NCBI GenBank assembly: GCA_035606235.1
Contig: DATNFU010000055.1
Coordinates: forward strand, 1 to 39,148
Direction of reading: 5' to 3'
DNA from: 66-474 sp035606235
GTDB taxonomy: Bacteria > Pseudomonadota > Gammaproteobacteria > Xanthomonadales > Rhodanobacteraceae
Length of the DNA: 39,148 nucleotides
Below the pieces are notes generated by a model. That model was given only the letters and a program-made list of their open reading frames with translations, did no database searches and was not told the DNA's origin. Positions 7,635 through 15,645 of this stretch are shown here, piece after piece. The first letter of the stretch is position 1. Every line of letters begins with the position of its first letter. The translations under genes were made by a program, and so were the position numbers.

Positions 7635-8531
7635 ATGGAAGACAAGCCCCTACCTCGCGGCGCATGGGCGATCAGCAAGGCCGCCATCACCGAATTCCTG
7701 CGCGACAATCCGTTCCAGTTGGCGGCCGCGCTGAGTTACTACACGCTGCTGTCGATGACACCGCTGCTGTTGCTGCTTACCGGTTTGGCCGGCCTGGTGT
7801 TTGGCCAACAAACCGCGCGTGCGCAATTGCTCGGCTACATCGGTTCGATGATTGGGCCGCAGGAGGCCAAGGTGGTGCAGGCGTTGCTCACCCAGACCAA
7901 TGATCATCATGCAAGCGTGATCTCCACCGTCATCGGCACCGCGATCGTGGTGCTCGGCGCGATTTCGGTATTCGGCCAGTTGCAGGTTTCGCTCAACCAG
8001 ATATGGGAGGTCGAAACGGTGCCGCGCAAGAACGTGATCCTCAACCTGCTCGGGTCGCGGCTGCTGGCACTCGCCATCGTACTGGCAATGGCGTTCATCC
8101 TGCTGGTGTCGATGGCGGTGAGCACCGCGATCGCCGGTGCGCAGGGCTATGCCGATCACTGGTTTCCGGGCGCCGGCATTGTTCTGCGGGTCGTTTATGC
8201 GCTGGTGTCGTTCGTGATCGTCACTGGCACGCTCGCGATTCTGTTCAAGTATGTGCCGGACGTAATCATCGACTGGCGCGACGTGATGATCGGCGCGCTG
8301 ATCACCGGCGTGCTTTTCACGATCGGAAAATACGGACTGGGCGTGTATCTGGCGCACCTGCGCTTCAGCTCCGCGGGCGCCGCGGGCTCACTTATCCTGA
8401 TCGTGGTCTGGGTCTATTACACCTCGCTGATCCTCTTCTTCGGCGCGGAAGTGACCCAGGTATATGCGCGCAGGTTCGGCGCAGCGATTCGCCCGAGCGC
8501 GCATGCACGGCGGATCGAACCTTTGAGGTGA
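7635..8531 (+). CDS. YihY/BrkB family inner-membrane protein
   Basis: This 298-residue polytopic protein has about six membrane segments and matches the YihY/BrkB (virulence factor BrkB, formerly annotated as ribonuclease BN) family. The signature NPFQLAAALSYYTLLSMTPL lies near the N-terminus, and the closing segments AGSLILIVVWVYYTSLILFF and GAEVTQVYARRFG are typical. The molecular function of this family is not established. The ATG at 7635 has AGGAG at 7621-7625, so the upstream in-frame codons from 7584 are not used. It is divergent from prpB and is followed by 190 bases of non-coding DNA before convergent mdh. Confidence 0.88.
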   Translation: MEDKPLPRGAWAISKAAITEFLRDNPFQLAAALSYYTLLSMTPLLLLLTGLAGLVFGQQTARAQLLGYIGSMIGPQEAKVVQALLTQTNDHHASVISTVIGTAIVVLGAISVFGQLQVSLNQIWEVETVPRKNVILNLLGSRLLALAIVLAMAFILLVSMAVSTAIAGAQGYADHWFPGAGIVLRVVYALVSFVIVTGTLAILFKYVPDVIIDWRDVMIGALITGVLFTIGKYGLGVYLAHLRFSSAGAAGSLILIVVWVYYTSLILFFGAEVTQVYARRFGAAIRPSAHARRIEPLR

Positions 8532-8704
8532 TCGGCATCGATCCCCGGGCAAGATGCGCCCCACCAGGCAGCGGTGCGAGCCCGCGTGCAGGTCGAAGCC
8601 GTTGCGCTTGCGCGATGCCTTGAATGGCATCGCGTGCAACGGCTGAGGGTGAGACAAGGATGTCGAGCGGAAATGGCATCAAGGAAGATTTTGGCGCAGT
8701 CTTG

Positions 8705-8727
8705 GTCGCGAGCGCGCTCGCTCCTAC
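8705..8727 (-). repeat. GTAG-type REP sequence overlapping the mdh stop codon
   Basis: On the minus strand this is a 23-base palindromic unit beginning GTAGGAGCGAGCGCGC and ending CTCGCGAC. Its arms GAGCGAGC and GCTCGC can form a hairpin. The TAG of its GTAG end is the stop codon of mdh. The form fits REP sequences with a GTAG terminus known from Stenotrophomonas and Pseudomonas. Confidence 0.75.
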
Positions 8728-9707
8728 ATGCCCAGCAAGTGCTCCACCGCCGCACGCTCCTCGCGCAATTCCTTTTCGGTGGCGTCCATGCGTTCGCGCG
8801 AGAACTCGTTGATGTCGAGCTTCAGCACGATTTCGTACTTGCCGTTCCTGCACGTCACCGGATAACCGTAGATCACCCCCGGCGCGATACCGTAGGAACC
8901 ATCGGACGGCACGCCCATCGAAACCCAATCGCCCTCTGCGCTGCCCAGCGCCCACGAGCGCATGTGGTCAATCGCCGCGTTCGCCGCGGAAGCCGCGGAC
9001 GAAGCCCCGCGCGCCTTGATGATCGCCGCGCCACGCTGCTGCACGGTCGGGATGAAGGTGTCGCGATACCACGCGCCCTCCACCAGCTCCGTCGCGCGCT
9101 GGCCTTTCACGGTGGCATGGTGGATGTCGGGATATTGCGTGGACGAATGATTGCCCCAGATGATCACGCGCTTGACGTCGTTGACGTGCGCGTGGGTCTG
9201 CTGCGCGAGCTGCGCCATCGCGCGGTTGTGATCCAGCCGCACCATGGCGGTGAAGCAGCGCGGGTCGAGATCCGGTGCATTGGCCTGCGCGATCAGCGCA
9301 TTGGTATTGGCGGGATTGCCGACCACCAGCACCTTCACGTCACGCTTGGCATGCGCGTTCAGCGCCCTGCCCTGTGGGCCGAAGATAGCGCCGTTGGCGG
9401 ACAGCAGATCCTTGCGCTCCATACCCGCGCCGCGCGGGCGCGCGCCGACCAGCAGCGCGTAATCCACATCCTTGAACGCGACGTTCGCATCGTCGGTCGC
9501 CACCACGCCGGCGAGCAGCGGAAACGCGCAGTCATCCAGCTCCATCACCACGCCCTGCAGCGCAGGCAACGCAGGCGTGATTTCCAGCAGGTGCACGATG
9601 ACCGGCTGATCCTTGCCCAACATGTCGCCGGCGGCGATGCGGAACAGCAGCGCGTAGCCGATCTGGCCTGCGGCGCCGGTAACGGCGATGCGGACGGGTG
9701 CTTTCAT
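8724..9707 (-). CDS. mdh: Malate dehydrogenase (NAD-dependent)
   Basis: Mdh interconverts malate and oxaloacetate in the TCA cycle. The 327-residue protein starts with the Rossmann motif VTGAAGQIGYAL and has the substrate-binding loop GARPRGAGMERKDLL, VVGNPANTNAL and the catalytic histidine in IIWGNHSSTQYPD. Length and motifs match the cytoplasmic-type family (type 2) found in xanthomonads and many beta- and actinobacteria, not the 312-residue E. coli type. The ATG at 9707 is preceded by TTGGAG. The stop codon TAG is part of a GTAG-type REP sequence. Downstream yihY is convergent. Confidence 0.95.
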   Translation of the reverse strand: MKAPVRIAVTGAAGQIGYALLFRIAAGDMLGKDQPVIVHLLEITPALPALQGVVMELDDCAFPLLAGVVATDDANVAFKDVDYALLVGARPRGAGMERKDLLSANGAIFGPQGRALNAHAKRDVKVLVVGNPANTNALIAQANAPDLDPRCFTAMVRLDHNRAMAQLAQQTHAHVNDVKRVIIWGNHSSTQYPDIHHATVKGQRATELVEGAWYRDTFIPTVQQRGAAIIKARGASSAASAANAAIDHMRSWALGSAEGDWVSMGVPSDGSYGIAPGVIYGYPVTCRNGKYEIVLKLDINEFSRERMDATEKELREERAAVEHLLGM

Positions 9708-9738
9708 TTGTGGGACTCCAAATTTCTGTTTTGAAAGT

Positions 9739-9829
9739 GAGCCGGGAATCGGAAGCCGGGAGCCGGAAAGCCAAAGCCGGCGAAATGCGGCTTTCCAGCT
9801 ACCGACTACCTGCTACCGGCTATCTGCGG
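9739..9829. repeat. Degenerate heptamer array between the aminotransferase gene and mdh
   Basis: The gap is built of consecutive 7-mers. On the left they read GAGCCGG, GAATCGG, AAGCCGG, GAGCCGG, AAAGCCA and AAGCCGG. On the right they read CCAGCTA, CCGACTA, CCTGCTA and CCGGCTA, which is the same type on the other strand. The array therefore inverts in the middle and could fold into a long imperfect hairpin in the transcript. Confidence 0.65.
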
Positions 9830-9833
9830 TTCA

Positions 9834-11063
9834 TCAAGCGCGCGCGGCGCTGACCTGTTTCGTCTCGGTCAACTCGGCAAAAAATTCCTTGATGCGCTGC
9901 AATCCGGAATCCAATTGCGCACGCGGACAAGTGTAGGAAATGCGCAGCGCGCGCGGTTCGCCGAACGCCGAACCCGGCACGGTGGCCACGCCCTTGGCAT
10001 CCAGCAGCGCCGCGCAGAAGTCCACGTCATTCTCGATGCGCGTTCCGTTGTGCGACTTGCCGAACGCTACGGATATATCAGGGAACGCATAGAACGCGCC
10101 TTGCGGACGCGGACACTTCACGCCGGGGATCGAGAGCAGCGCGTCGAGCACCTGGTCACGGCGCTCGGAGAAATCCGCGCATTTTTCCCTGGTTGTTTCC
10201 TGCGAGCCCGTCAGCGCGGCCACGCCTGCGGCGGTGATGATTTCCGGGAGATTGGTGATGTGATTGGAGTTCAGCGTCACCACCGCGTTGGCCAGCAGCT
10301 CGGGTGCGGCAACGAAACCCACGCGCCAGCCCGGCATGCCGTAGGTCTTGGAGAGCGAGTCCACGATCGCGGTGCGCTCGCGCAGCTCGGGGCGGAACTG
10401 CACCACGTTGTGGTAACCGACGCCGTCGAACACCATGCGGTTGTAGATGTCGTCGGCGATGATCCAGGTGTCGGGATATTTCACCAGCACATCGGCCAAT
10501 GCGGCGATTTCATCGCGCGTGTAGACCATGCCGGTCGGATTGGACGGATTGTTGAACAGAAACACTTTCGGCTTGGCGGCCAGCGCACGATCCAGTTGCG
10601 CTGGCGTGAGCTTGTAGTTCTGTTCCGGCGGGCAGGGCAGCAACGTGATGCGCGCGCCGAGGATTTCCGCGATATCCAGGTACGACGTCCAGTACGGCGT
10701 CGGAAAGACGATCTCATCGCCTTCGTCAAGCAGCGCTTCGCACAGGTTATAGAGCACCTGCTTGGCGCCGATGCCGACCGCGAGATTGGAACGCTTGTAG
10801 CCGTCCAAGCCGGAAGCGCGCATATGCGCCAGGAATGCATCCAGCAGATCCTCGCGGCCGCGGTTGGAACCATAAGCGCCGCTGTCGTGCTTCAGCGCCT
10901 CGCGCACCGCGTCATACACATGCTCGCCCGGCAAGAAATTCGGCACACCGATCGAGAAATTGACGATGTCGCGGCCCGCGGCCTTCAACTGCTTCGCCTG
11001 GTCGGCGATGACCATGATCGCGCTGGGCTTGGCGCGGCTCATGCGGGTGGCGAGTGTCAACAT
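9834..11063 (-). CDS. PLP-dependent class I/II aminotransferase (aspartate aminotransferase-like)
   Basis: This 409-residue fold-type I enzyme has the family landmarks: NFSIGVPNF and YGSNRGREDL for cofactor and substrate contacts, NNPSNPTG, and the Schiff-base lysine in SLSKTYGMPGWRVGF. The overall sequence resembles AspB/AspC-type aspartate transaminases; the exact amino acid cannot be fixed from the sequence, so I give no symbol. The frame is open upstream to 11243, but the ATG at 11063 (MLTLATRMSRAKPS) has a GAGCAGG upstream and gives a standard N-terminus. It is followed by the heptamer array and mdh; an operon with mdh, which makes its keto-acid partner, is possible but the gap is 126 bases. 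Confidence 0.88.
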   Translation of the reverse strand: MLTLATRMSRAKPSAIMVIADQAKQLKAAGRDIVNFSIGVPNFLPGEHVYDAVREALKHDSGAYGSNRGREDLLDAFLAHMRASGLDGYKRSNLAVGIGAKQVLYNLCEALLDEGDEIVFPTPYWTSYLDIAEILGARITLLPCPPEQNYKLTPAQLDRALAAKPKVFLFNNPSNPTGMVYTRDEIAALADVLVKYPDTWIIADDIYNRMVFDGVGYHNVVQFRPELRERTAIVDSLSKTYGMPGWRVGFVAAPELLANAVVTLNSNHITNLPEIITAAGVAALTGSQETTREKCADFSERRDQVLDALLSIPGVKCPRPQGAFYAFPDISVAFGKSHNGTRIENDVDFCAALLDAKGVATVPGSAFGEPRALRISYTCPRAQLDSGLQRIKEFFAELTETKQVSAARA

Positions 11064-11133
11064 CGAATTGCCTGCTCGTGAGAAAACAAATCCAGTGAAT
11101 TTTAGCATGGTCGCCGCAGCGGGCTGATTTTTT

Positions 11134-11191
11134 GCAGGGGCCTGCGTGCAGGCTATCCGCGCATTCCGGTCGCAAGCGCGCTCGCTCCTGC
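11134..11191. repeat. Inverted pair of GTAG-type REP sequences (REPIN)
   Basis: A degenerate unit on the plus strand (11134-11156, starting GCAGGGGCCTGC, with GCCTGC/GCAGGC arms) faces one on the minus strand (11169-11191, starting GCAGGAGCGAGC). Both have GCAG in place of GTAG. The pair lies between the aminotransferase start and the stop of the peptidyl-prolyl isomerase gene. Confidence 0.6.
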
Positions 11192-11212
11192 AGGTGCCGG
11201 CGCCCGCGAAAT

Positions 11213-11722
11213 TCAGCGGCGCGCGTCGAGTACGGTGTTCCACTCCGCGATCCGCGTGGACTGCGATGCCAGCAGCGCCGATGCGTCGCCCTCGATCGTG
11301 AGCTTCTCGATGGTGTCACCACCGCGGATCGCGTCCACGACCTTCTGGTCATCGGCGGAAACGACTTCGCCGAACACGGTGTGTTTGCCGTCCAGCCACG
11401 GCGTCGCGGTGTGCGTGATGAAAAACTGGCTGCCGTTGGTGCCGGGGCCCGCGTTGGCCATCGAGAGCACGCCGGGTTTGTCGTGTTTCAGATCGGCGCG
11501 GGTTTCATCCTCGAAACGGTAGCCGGGGCCGCCGCGGCCCGAGCCTTCCGGGCAGCCGCCCTGGATCATGAAATCCGGGATCACTCGATGGAAACTCAAG
11601 CCATCGTAGTAGCCGCGCTGGGCCAGATTCACGAAATTGGCCACCGTTACCGGCGCCTTGTCGGCGAACAGGCGCAGCCGGATCGGGCCGCGCGAAGTCT
11701 GGAAGGTGGCGATCAGGGTCAT
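11213..11722 (-). CDS. Cyclophilin-type peptidyl-prolyl cis-trans isomerase
   Basis: This 169-residue protein is a complete cyclophilin domain with no signal peptide, so it should be cytoplasmic like E. coli PpiB. Family motifs are NFVNLAQRGYYDGLSFHRVI, with the catalytic Arg and Phe context, DFMIQGGCPEG, NGSQFFITHTATPWLDGKHT and VFGEVV. The ATG at 11722 (MTLIATFQTS) has AAGGAG seven bases upstream; the ATG 18 bases earlier lacks this. It is divergent from typA and is followed by a REP pair and then the aminotransferase gene on the same strand. Confidence 0.93.
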   Translation of the reverse strand: MTLIATFQTSRGPIRLRLFADKAPVTVANFVNLAQRGYYDGLSFHRVIPDFMIQGGCPEGSGRGGPGYRFEDETRADLKHDKPGVLSMANAGPGTNGSQFFITHTATPWLDGKHTVFGEVVSADDQKVVDAIRGGDTIEKLTIEGDASALLASQSTRIAEWNTVLDARR

Positions 11723-11794
11723 GGCGCGGCTCCTTGGCAAAACGCCTAGCTTAACAGCGCTTCAGATTTCCAAGCAGTCCGGTCCCGGCGCAGG

Positions 11795-11800
11795 TATAAT
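11795..11800 (+). promoter_or_regulatory. Candidate -10 box for typA
   Basis: A perfect TATAAT lies 93 bases upstream of the typA start codon. No good -35 hexamer is seen at the usual spacing. Transcription from about 11807 would give a leader of nearly 90 nt. Confidence 0.4.
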
Positions 11801-11859
11801 CAGCCATCACGCGGCGGCCACGGAATCGGCAAGCCGCTTATCTTTTCTCTTGAGAAGCC

Positions 11860-11877
11860 GGCCGCCCCAATGCGGCC
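11860..11877 (+). promoter_or_regulatory. Hairpin in the typA mRNA leader
   Basis: GGCCGC (11860-11865) pairs with GCGGCC (11872-11877) over the loop CCCAAT, followed by CGTTTTG. The hairpin ends 16 bases before the start codon of typA, which has no visible Shine-Dalgarno. It could modulate translation or act as a weak attenuator; this is inference. Confidence 0.35.
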
Positions 11878-11893
11878 CGTTTTGCGTGCCCTT

Positions 11894-13741
11894 ATGTCCA
11901 TCCAGAAACTGCGCAACATCGCGATCGTCGCCCACGTTGACCACGGCAAAACCACGCTGGTGGATCAATTGCTGAAGCAATCCGGCACCCTGTCGGACCG
12001 CGCGGTGGTGCCTGACCGCGTGATGGACAGCAACGATCTCGAACGCGAGCGCGGCATCACGATTCTTTCCAAGAATACCGCGATCCGCTGGAGCGCGCCG
12101 GACGGCGAGCAATGGCGCATCAATATCGTGGACACGCCCGGACACGCCGATTTCGGCGGCGAAGTCGAGCGCGTGTTGTCGATGGTGGATTCAGTGTTGC
12201 TGCTGGTGGACGCGATGGATGGCCCGATGCCGCAGACGCGCTTCGTCACCCAGAAAGCATTCCAGATGGGTTTCAAGCCGATCGTGGTGATCAACAAAGT
12301 CGATCGCCCCGGCGCGCGCCCGGATTGGGTGCTCAATCAAACCTTCGACTTGTTCGACCGGCTCGGCGCCAACGACGAGCAACTGGATTTCCCGGTGGTG
12401 TACGCCTCGGCGCTGCAGGGGTACGCCGGCTTGCAGCCCGACGTGCACGGCGGCGACATGACTCCGCTGTTCGAGTCGATCGTGCGCAACGTGCGCGCGC
12501 CGGATGTGGACCCGGATGGCCCGTTCCAGATGCGCGTGTCCTCGCTGGATTACAACAACTATGTCGGCCTGATCGGCGTCGGCCGCATCCAGCGCGGCAA
12601 AGTGCGCACCAACATGCCGGTGGCGATCATCGATCGCGAAGGCAACAGGCGCACCGGCCGCGTGTTGCAGGTGCTGGGCTTCATGGGCCTGGAGCGCCGT
12701 GAAGTGCCCGAAGCGCAGGCCGGCGACATCGTGGCGGTATCCGGCGTGGAAGGTTTGGGAATTTCCGACACGATCTGCGACCCTGCCGCGGTGGAGGCGC
12801 TGCCCGCGCTGACCGTGGACGAGCCCACCATCAGCATGACTTTCCAGGTCAACAACTCGCCCTTCGCCGGACACAAGGGCAACAGTGGCGGGCGGTTCCT
12901 CACCTCGCGCCAGATCCGCGAACGCCTCACCCGCGAAACCCTGCACAACGTCGCGTTGAAGGTGGAAGAAACCGAAGACCCGGACAAGTTCAAGGTTTCC
13001 GGTCGCGGCGAACTGCACCTGTCTATCCTGATCGAAACCATGCGCCGCGAAGGCTATGAGCTGGCGGTGTCGCGCCCGGAAGTGATCGTGCGCGAGATCA
13101 ACGGCGTGAAACAGGAACCCTACGAACAACTGGTCGTCGATCTGGAAGAGGCTTACCAGGGCGGCGTGATGGAACGCCTCGGCACCCGTCGCGGACAACT
13201 GAAGACCATGGAGCCCGACGGCCGCGGCCGGGTGCGCCTGGAATACGTGATCCCCGCACGCGGGCTGATCGGTTTCCAGACCGAGTTCCGCACGATCACT
13301 GCAGGTACCGGGCTGCTGTTCCACGTGTTCGACCATTACGGCCCGCGTGCGGAAGGCATCATCGGCAAGCGCCAGAACGGCGTGATGATTTCCAACGGCA
13401 CCGGCCCGGCGCCCGCGTATGCGCTGTGGGGCTTGCAGGATCGCGGCCGCATGCTGATCGATGCGGGCGTGGAGATTTATGAAGGCCAGTTGGTCGGCAT
13501 CCACTCCAAGGACAATGACCTCACCGTCAACGCCTTGCGCGCCAAGCAACTGACCAACGTGCGCGCGTCCGGCAAGGACGACGCGCTGGCGCTGGTGCCG
13601 CCGGTGCGGCTGTCGCTGGAGCAGGCGCTGGAATTCATCGATGACGACGAACTGGTCGAAGTCACGCCAAAAGCCATTCGCCTGCGCAAGCGGCACCTGA
13701 CAGAGAACGACCGCAAGCGCGCGTCGAGGCAGGCGGCGTAA
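11894..13741 (+). CDS. typA: Ribosome-associated translational GTPase TypA/BipA
   Basis: TypA (BipA) is an EF-G-like GTPase that binds the ribosome and supports 50S assembly and growth under stress and cold. The 615-residue protein has the G-domain motifs AHVDHGKTTL (G1), DTPGHADFGGEV (G3) and NKVDRPGARPDWV (G4), followed by domain II, an EF-G-like domain (GRGELHLSILIETMRREG) and the BipA-specific C-terminus with IGKRQNGVMISNGTGPAPAY. The start at 11894 (MSIQKLRNIAI) fits the family; the in-frame ATG at 11870 would lie in the leader hairpin. No Shine-Dalgarno is visible. Confidence 0.96.
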   Translation: MSIQKLRNIAIVAHVDHGKTTLVDQLLKQSGTLSDRAVVPDRVMDSNDLERERGITILSKNTAIRWSAPDGEQWRINIVDTPGHADFGGEVERVLSMVDSVLLLVDAMDGPMPQTRFVTQKAFQMGFKPIVVINKVDRPGARPDWVLNQTFDLFDRLGANDEQLDFPVVYASALQGYAGLQPDVHGGDMTPLFESIVRNVRAPDVDPDGPFQMRVSSLDYNNYVGLIGVGRIQRGKVRTNMPVAIIDREGNRRTGRVLQVLGFMGLERREVPEAQAGDIVAVSGVEGLGISDTICDPAAVEALPALTVDEPTISMTFQVNNSPFAGHKGNSGGRFLTSRQIRERLTRETLHNVALKVEETEDPDKFKVSGRGELHLSILIETMRREGYELAVSRPEVIVREINGVKQEPYEQLVVDLEEAYQGGVMERLGTRRGQLKTMEPDGRGRVRLEYVIPARGLIGFQTEFRTITAGTGLLFHVFDHYGPRAEGIIGKRQNGVMISNGTGPAPAYALWGLQDRGRMLIDAGVEIYEGQLVGIHSKDNDLTVNALRAKQLTNVRASGKDDALALVPPVRLSLEQALEFIDDDELVEVTPKAIRLRKRHLTENDRKRASRQAA

Positions 13742-13744
13742 GAA

Positions 13745-13783
13745 CGGAAGCCGGAAGCCGGAAGCCGGAAGCCGGAAGCCGGA
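13745..13783 (+). repeat. Perfect 7-bp tandem repeat after typA
   Basis: Five exact copies of CGGAAGC followed by a partial CGGA begin three bases after the typA stop. The perfect copies suggest a young, possibly length-variable array. It is the cleanest of the four heptamer arrays in the window. Confidence 0.85.
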
Positions 13784-13801
13784 TAAAGCGTAAACAACAG
13801 T

Positions 13802-13908
13802 CGTCATTCCGGGGCCGCCGCGGCTTCATCGCGGCGGAACCCGAAACCCAGTGACTTGGCTCGTGGCATGATCAAAGGCGCAGGGTCCCGGTCTGCGCCG
13901 GAATGGCG
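13802..13908. repeat. 107-bp intergenic element with inverted CGTCATTCCGG ends
   Basis: CGTCATTCCGG (13802-13812) and CCGGAATGGCG (13898-13908) are near-perfect inverted ends. Inside are GCCGCCGCGGCTTCATCGCG, able to fold on itself, and a GGGTCCCGG block. It looks like the CGTCATTCC-type palindromic intergenic repeats common in proteobacterial genomes. There is no coding capacity. Confidence 0.55.
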
Positions 13909-13942
13909 AGTCTTCATTCGCACCCGATCCTCGCCCCTCGAC

Positions 13943-14416
13943 CTACTTGCAATTTTGCGGCAGCAGATTCTTCTCGACATCGCTGCTGCCGCAATGCCAC
14001 AGCACCAGCGAGCCGGCAAGGTAAGGCGTCAGCACGATGTGCTTGTCGCGCACCGTGCGATCGATCTGTCCGCCCAGCGTGATCATGATCCTGCCGTTTT
14101 CGATGTGCGTGTTGTCCACGTATTTGCTGTTTACCGCCGACAGCGACAGCAAACCCGCTTGGCTATTGTTGTACGGCCACGCGCCCCCGTTGCGCGCGCG
14201 ATAGAGCGCCACCGCCTGGCGCATGCCGTCCGCGGTAGCGATTGCCTCCCCGATCTGCGCGCGAATCGTACGCGCGCGATCAGCGTGATAGCCGCGCGCC
14301 AGCAAGCCGATGGTCAGGGCCGCGGCCACCACCAGCACAACCACCGCAACAATGCGGCGCAGCCTGCGTACCGTTGGTGTCGCGGGCGGCAGCAGCGATG
14401 CAGTGGGCTCGTTCAT
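13943..14416 (-). CDS. Type IV pilin-like globular domain on a non-prepilin membrane anchor
   Basis: This 157-residue protein has a Pro/Thr-rich N-terminus, one membrane helix (about residues 21-41, IVAVVVLVVAAALTIGLLA) and a C-terminal part resembling the globular domain of type IV major pilins. It shows a helix with AIATADGMRQAVALYRARNG, then SKYVDNTHIENGRIMITLGG and a final disulfide loop between Cys142 (LWHCGSS) and Cys156 (PQNCK). It lacks the G-FTLIE prepilin peptidase site, so it cannot be processed like a pilin. The ATG at 14416 has CGGAGA upstream. It lies 67 bases after mscS on the same strand. The function is unknown; it may be a membrane protein that borrowed the pilin fold. Confidence 0.75.
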   Translation of the reverse strand: MNEPTASLLPPATPTVRRLRRIVAVVVLVVAAALTIGLLARGYHADRARTIRAQIGEAIATADGMRQAVALYRARNGGAWPYNNSQAGLLSLSAVNSKYVDNTHIENGRIMITLGGQIDRTVRDKHIVLTPYLAGSLVLWHCGSSDVEKNLLPQNCK

Positions 14417-14483
14417 GGCTATCTCCGGAATGCGCTGCGCAAACTCTAGCGCGTGCGATCGCGCGAATGCCACCTTGTGCAAC

Positions 14484-15569
14484 TCAGGGAGGCACGACGC
14501 GGTCGTGCGCAGTATCGGGCTTGTCGTCAACGCGCAGCTTCGGCAGGAATTGCGGATAGTCGCGCTGCAGGAAATCGATCAGGCCCTCGCGTATCTTGCA
14601 GCGCAGATCCCACGAGCGGCCTGAATCCCTGGAACTCACCAGCACACGCACCTGCATCGCGTGCGAATCCGCATCGGTGACCTGCAACAGGCAGGTGCGG
14701 CCATCCCACTCAGGCGCGGCATGCGTGATGCGCTCCAATTCCTCGCGCAAAGGCACCAGGGGCAGCGCGTAATCCACCCACAGGAATACCGTGCCGATGA
14801 GTTGCGAACTCCTGCGCGTCCAGTTCTGGAACGGGTTCTCGATGAACCACTGCAGCGGGACGACCAGCCGCCGCTCGTCCCAGATGCGAACCACCACGTA
14901 GGTCCCGGTGATTTCCTCGACCCGGCCCCACTCGTTCTCCACGATCACCACGTCATCCAGCCGAATCGGTTGCGCCAGCGCGAGTTGCAACCCGGCCAGC
15001 AGATTTGAAAGCACCGGGCGCGCGGCCAGGCCGATGACGATGCCGGCCACGCCGGCAGAAGCAAGCAGGCTGGCGCCAAGCTCGCGCACGCTCGGAAACG
15101 TCATCAGGACGGTGGCGATGCCGAGCAGCCCGAACAGGAACATCGCGGTGCGCGAAAGCACGCGTGCCTGGGTCTGCACGCTGCGCGCGCGCAGGTTGTC
15201 CTCGATGTCGGAAGGATGCCGGAGCGCCACCGCGCGTTCGATCCCGGAGATCGCGCGCACCCCCAACCAGGTGAGCGCCACGATCAACGCAATCGCTACC
15301 GCGTGGCGCAGCGCGTGCAACCACGCGCCCTGCGGCATGCTGGACGCTGCATCCAGCAGCGCGAACTGCAAGGCCAGCAAAGGCAACACCAATTCGAACG
15401 GTCGCTCGCAACGCAGCAATACCACTGCCAGCAGATCGTCCTTGCTCAGCAGCCGCCGAGCGGCAAAACGCAATGCGCGAAACACGGCGACCGCCGCGAC
15501 CAGCGCGATCACCGCAATTACCGCCAGCCGCGTCCATGGCTGCGAGAACACCTGCGCCAGCGTGTGCAT
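14484..15569 (-). CDS. MscS-family mechanosensitive ion channel
   Basis: This 361-residue inner-membrane protein has four or five hydrophobic segments. They are followed by the pore-lining helix rich in Gly and Ala (ASLLASAGVAGIVIGLAARP) and the cytoplasmic MscS beta-domain (IRLDDVVIVENEWGRVEEIT, RLVVPLQWFIENPFQNW). Such channels gate ion efflux on hypo-osmotic shock or have related roles; length is between MscS (286) and larger paralogues. The ATG at 15569 has a strong AAGGAGG just upstream; an in-frame GTG at 15575 overlaps that site and is unlikely. It is divergent from the Dph6-like gene and upstream of the pilin-like gene. Confidence 0.9.
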   Translation of the reverse strand: MHTLAQVFSQPWTRLAVIAVIALVAAVAVFRALRFAARRLLSKDDLLAVVLLRCERPFELVLPLLALQFALLDAASSMPQGAWLHALRHAVAIALIVALTWLGVRAISGIERAVALRHPSDIEDNLRARSVQTQARVLSRTAMFLFGLLGIATVLMTFPSVRELGASLLASAGVAGIVIGLAARPVLSNLLAGLQLALAQPIRLDDVVIVENEWGRVEEITGTYVVVRIWDERRLVVPLQWFIENPFQNWTRRSSQLIGTVFLWVDYALPLVPLREELERITHAAPEWDGRTCLLQVTDADSHAMQVRVLVSSRDSGRSWDLRCKIREGLIDFLQRDYPQFLPKLRVDDKPDTAHDRVVPP

Positions 15570-15592
15570 CGTCACCTCCTTGTGTCGGCAAT

Positions 15593-15612
15593 GCGGGATA
15601 TTAAATACCCGC
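15593..15612. promoter_or_regulatory. Dyad with AT-rich core in the mscS/dph6-like divergent gap
   Basis: GCGGG (15593-15597) and CCCGC (15608-15612) flank an AT-rich core, making a 20-bp dyad midway between two divergent start codons. It may be an operator. No regulator is adjacent. Confidence 0.3.
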
Positions 15613-15633
15613 GCCTGAATTCACGCCGTTGCG

Positions 15634-15639
15634 TACAAT
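15634..15639 (+). promoter_or_regulatory. Candidate -10 box giving a leaderless mRNA
   Basis: TACAAT ends six bases before the ATG at 15646. With the usual spacing the transcript would begin at the start codon itself. No Shine-Dalgarno is present, which fits leaderless translation. The -35 is weak. Confidence 0.4.
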
Positions 15640-15645
15640 CGCGCG

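Noticed and set aside
12191..13807. Long minus-strand open frame of 538 codons opposite typA
   Set aside because: It is a shadow of typA. TypA has full-length family motifs on the plus strand, and the antisense product has none.
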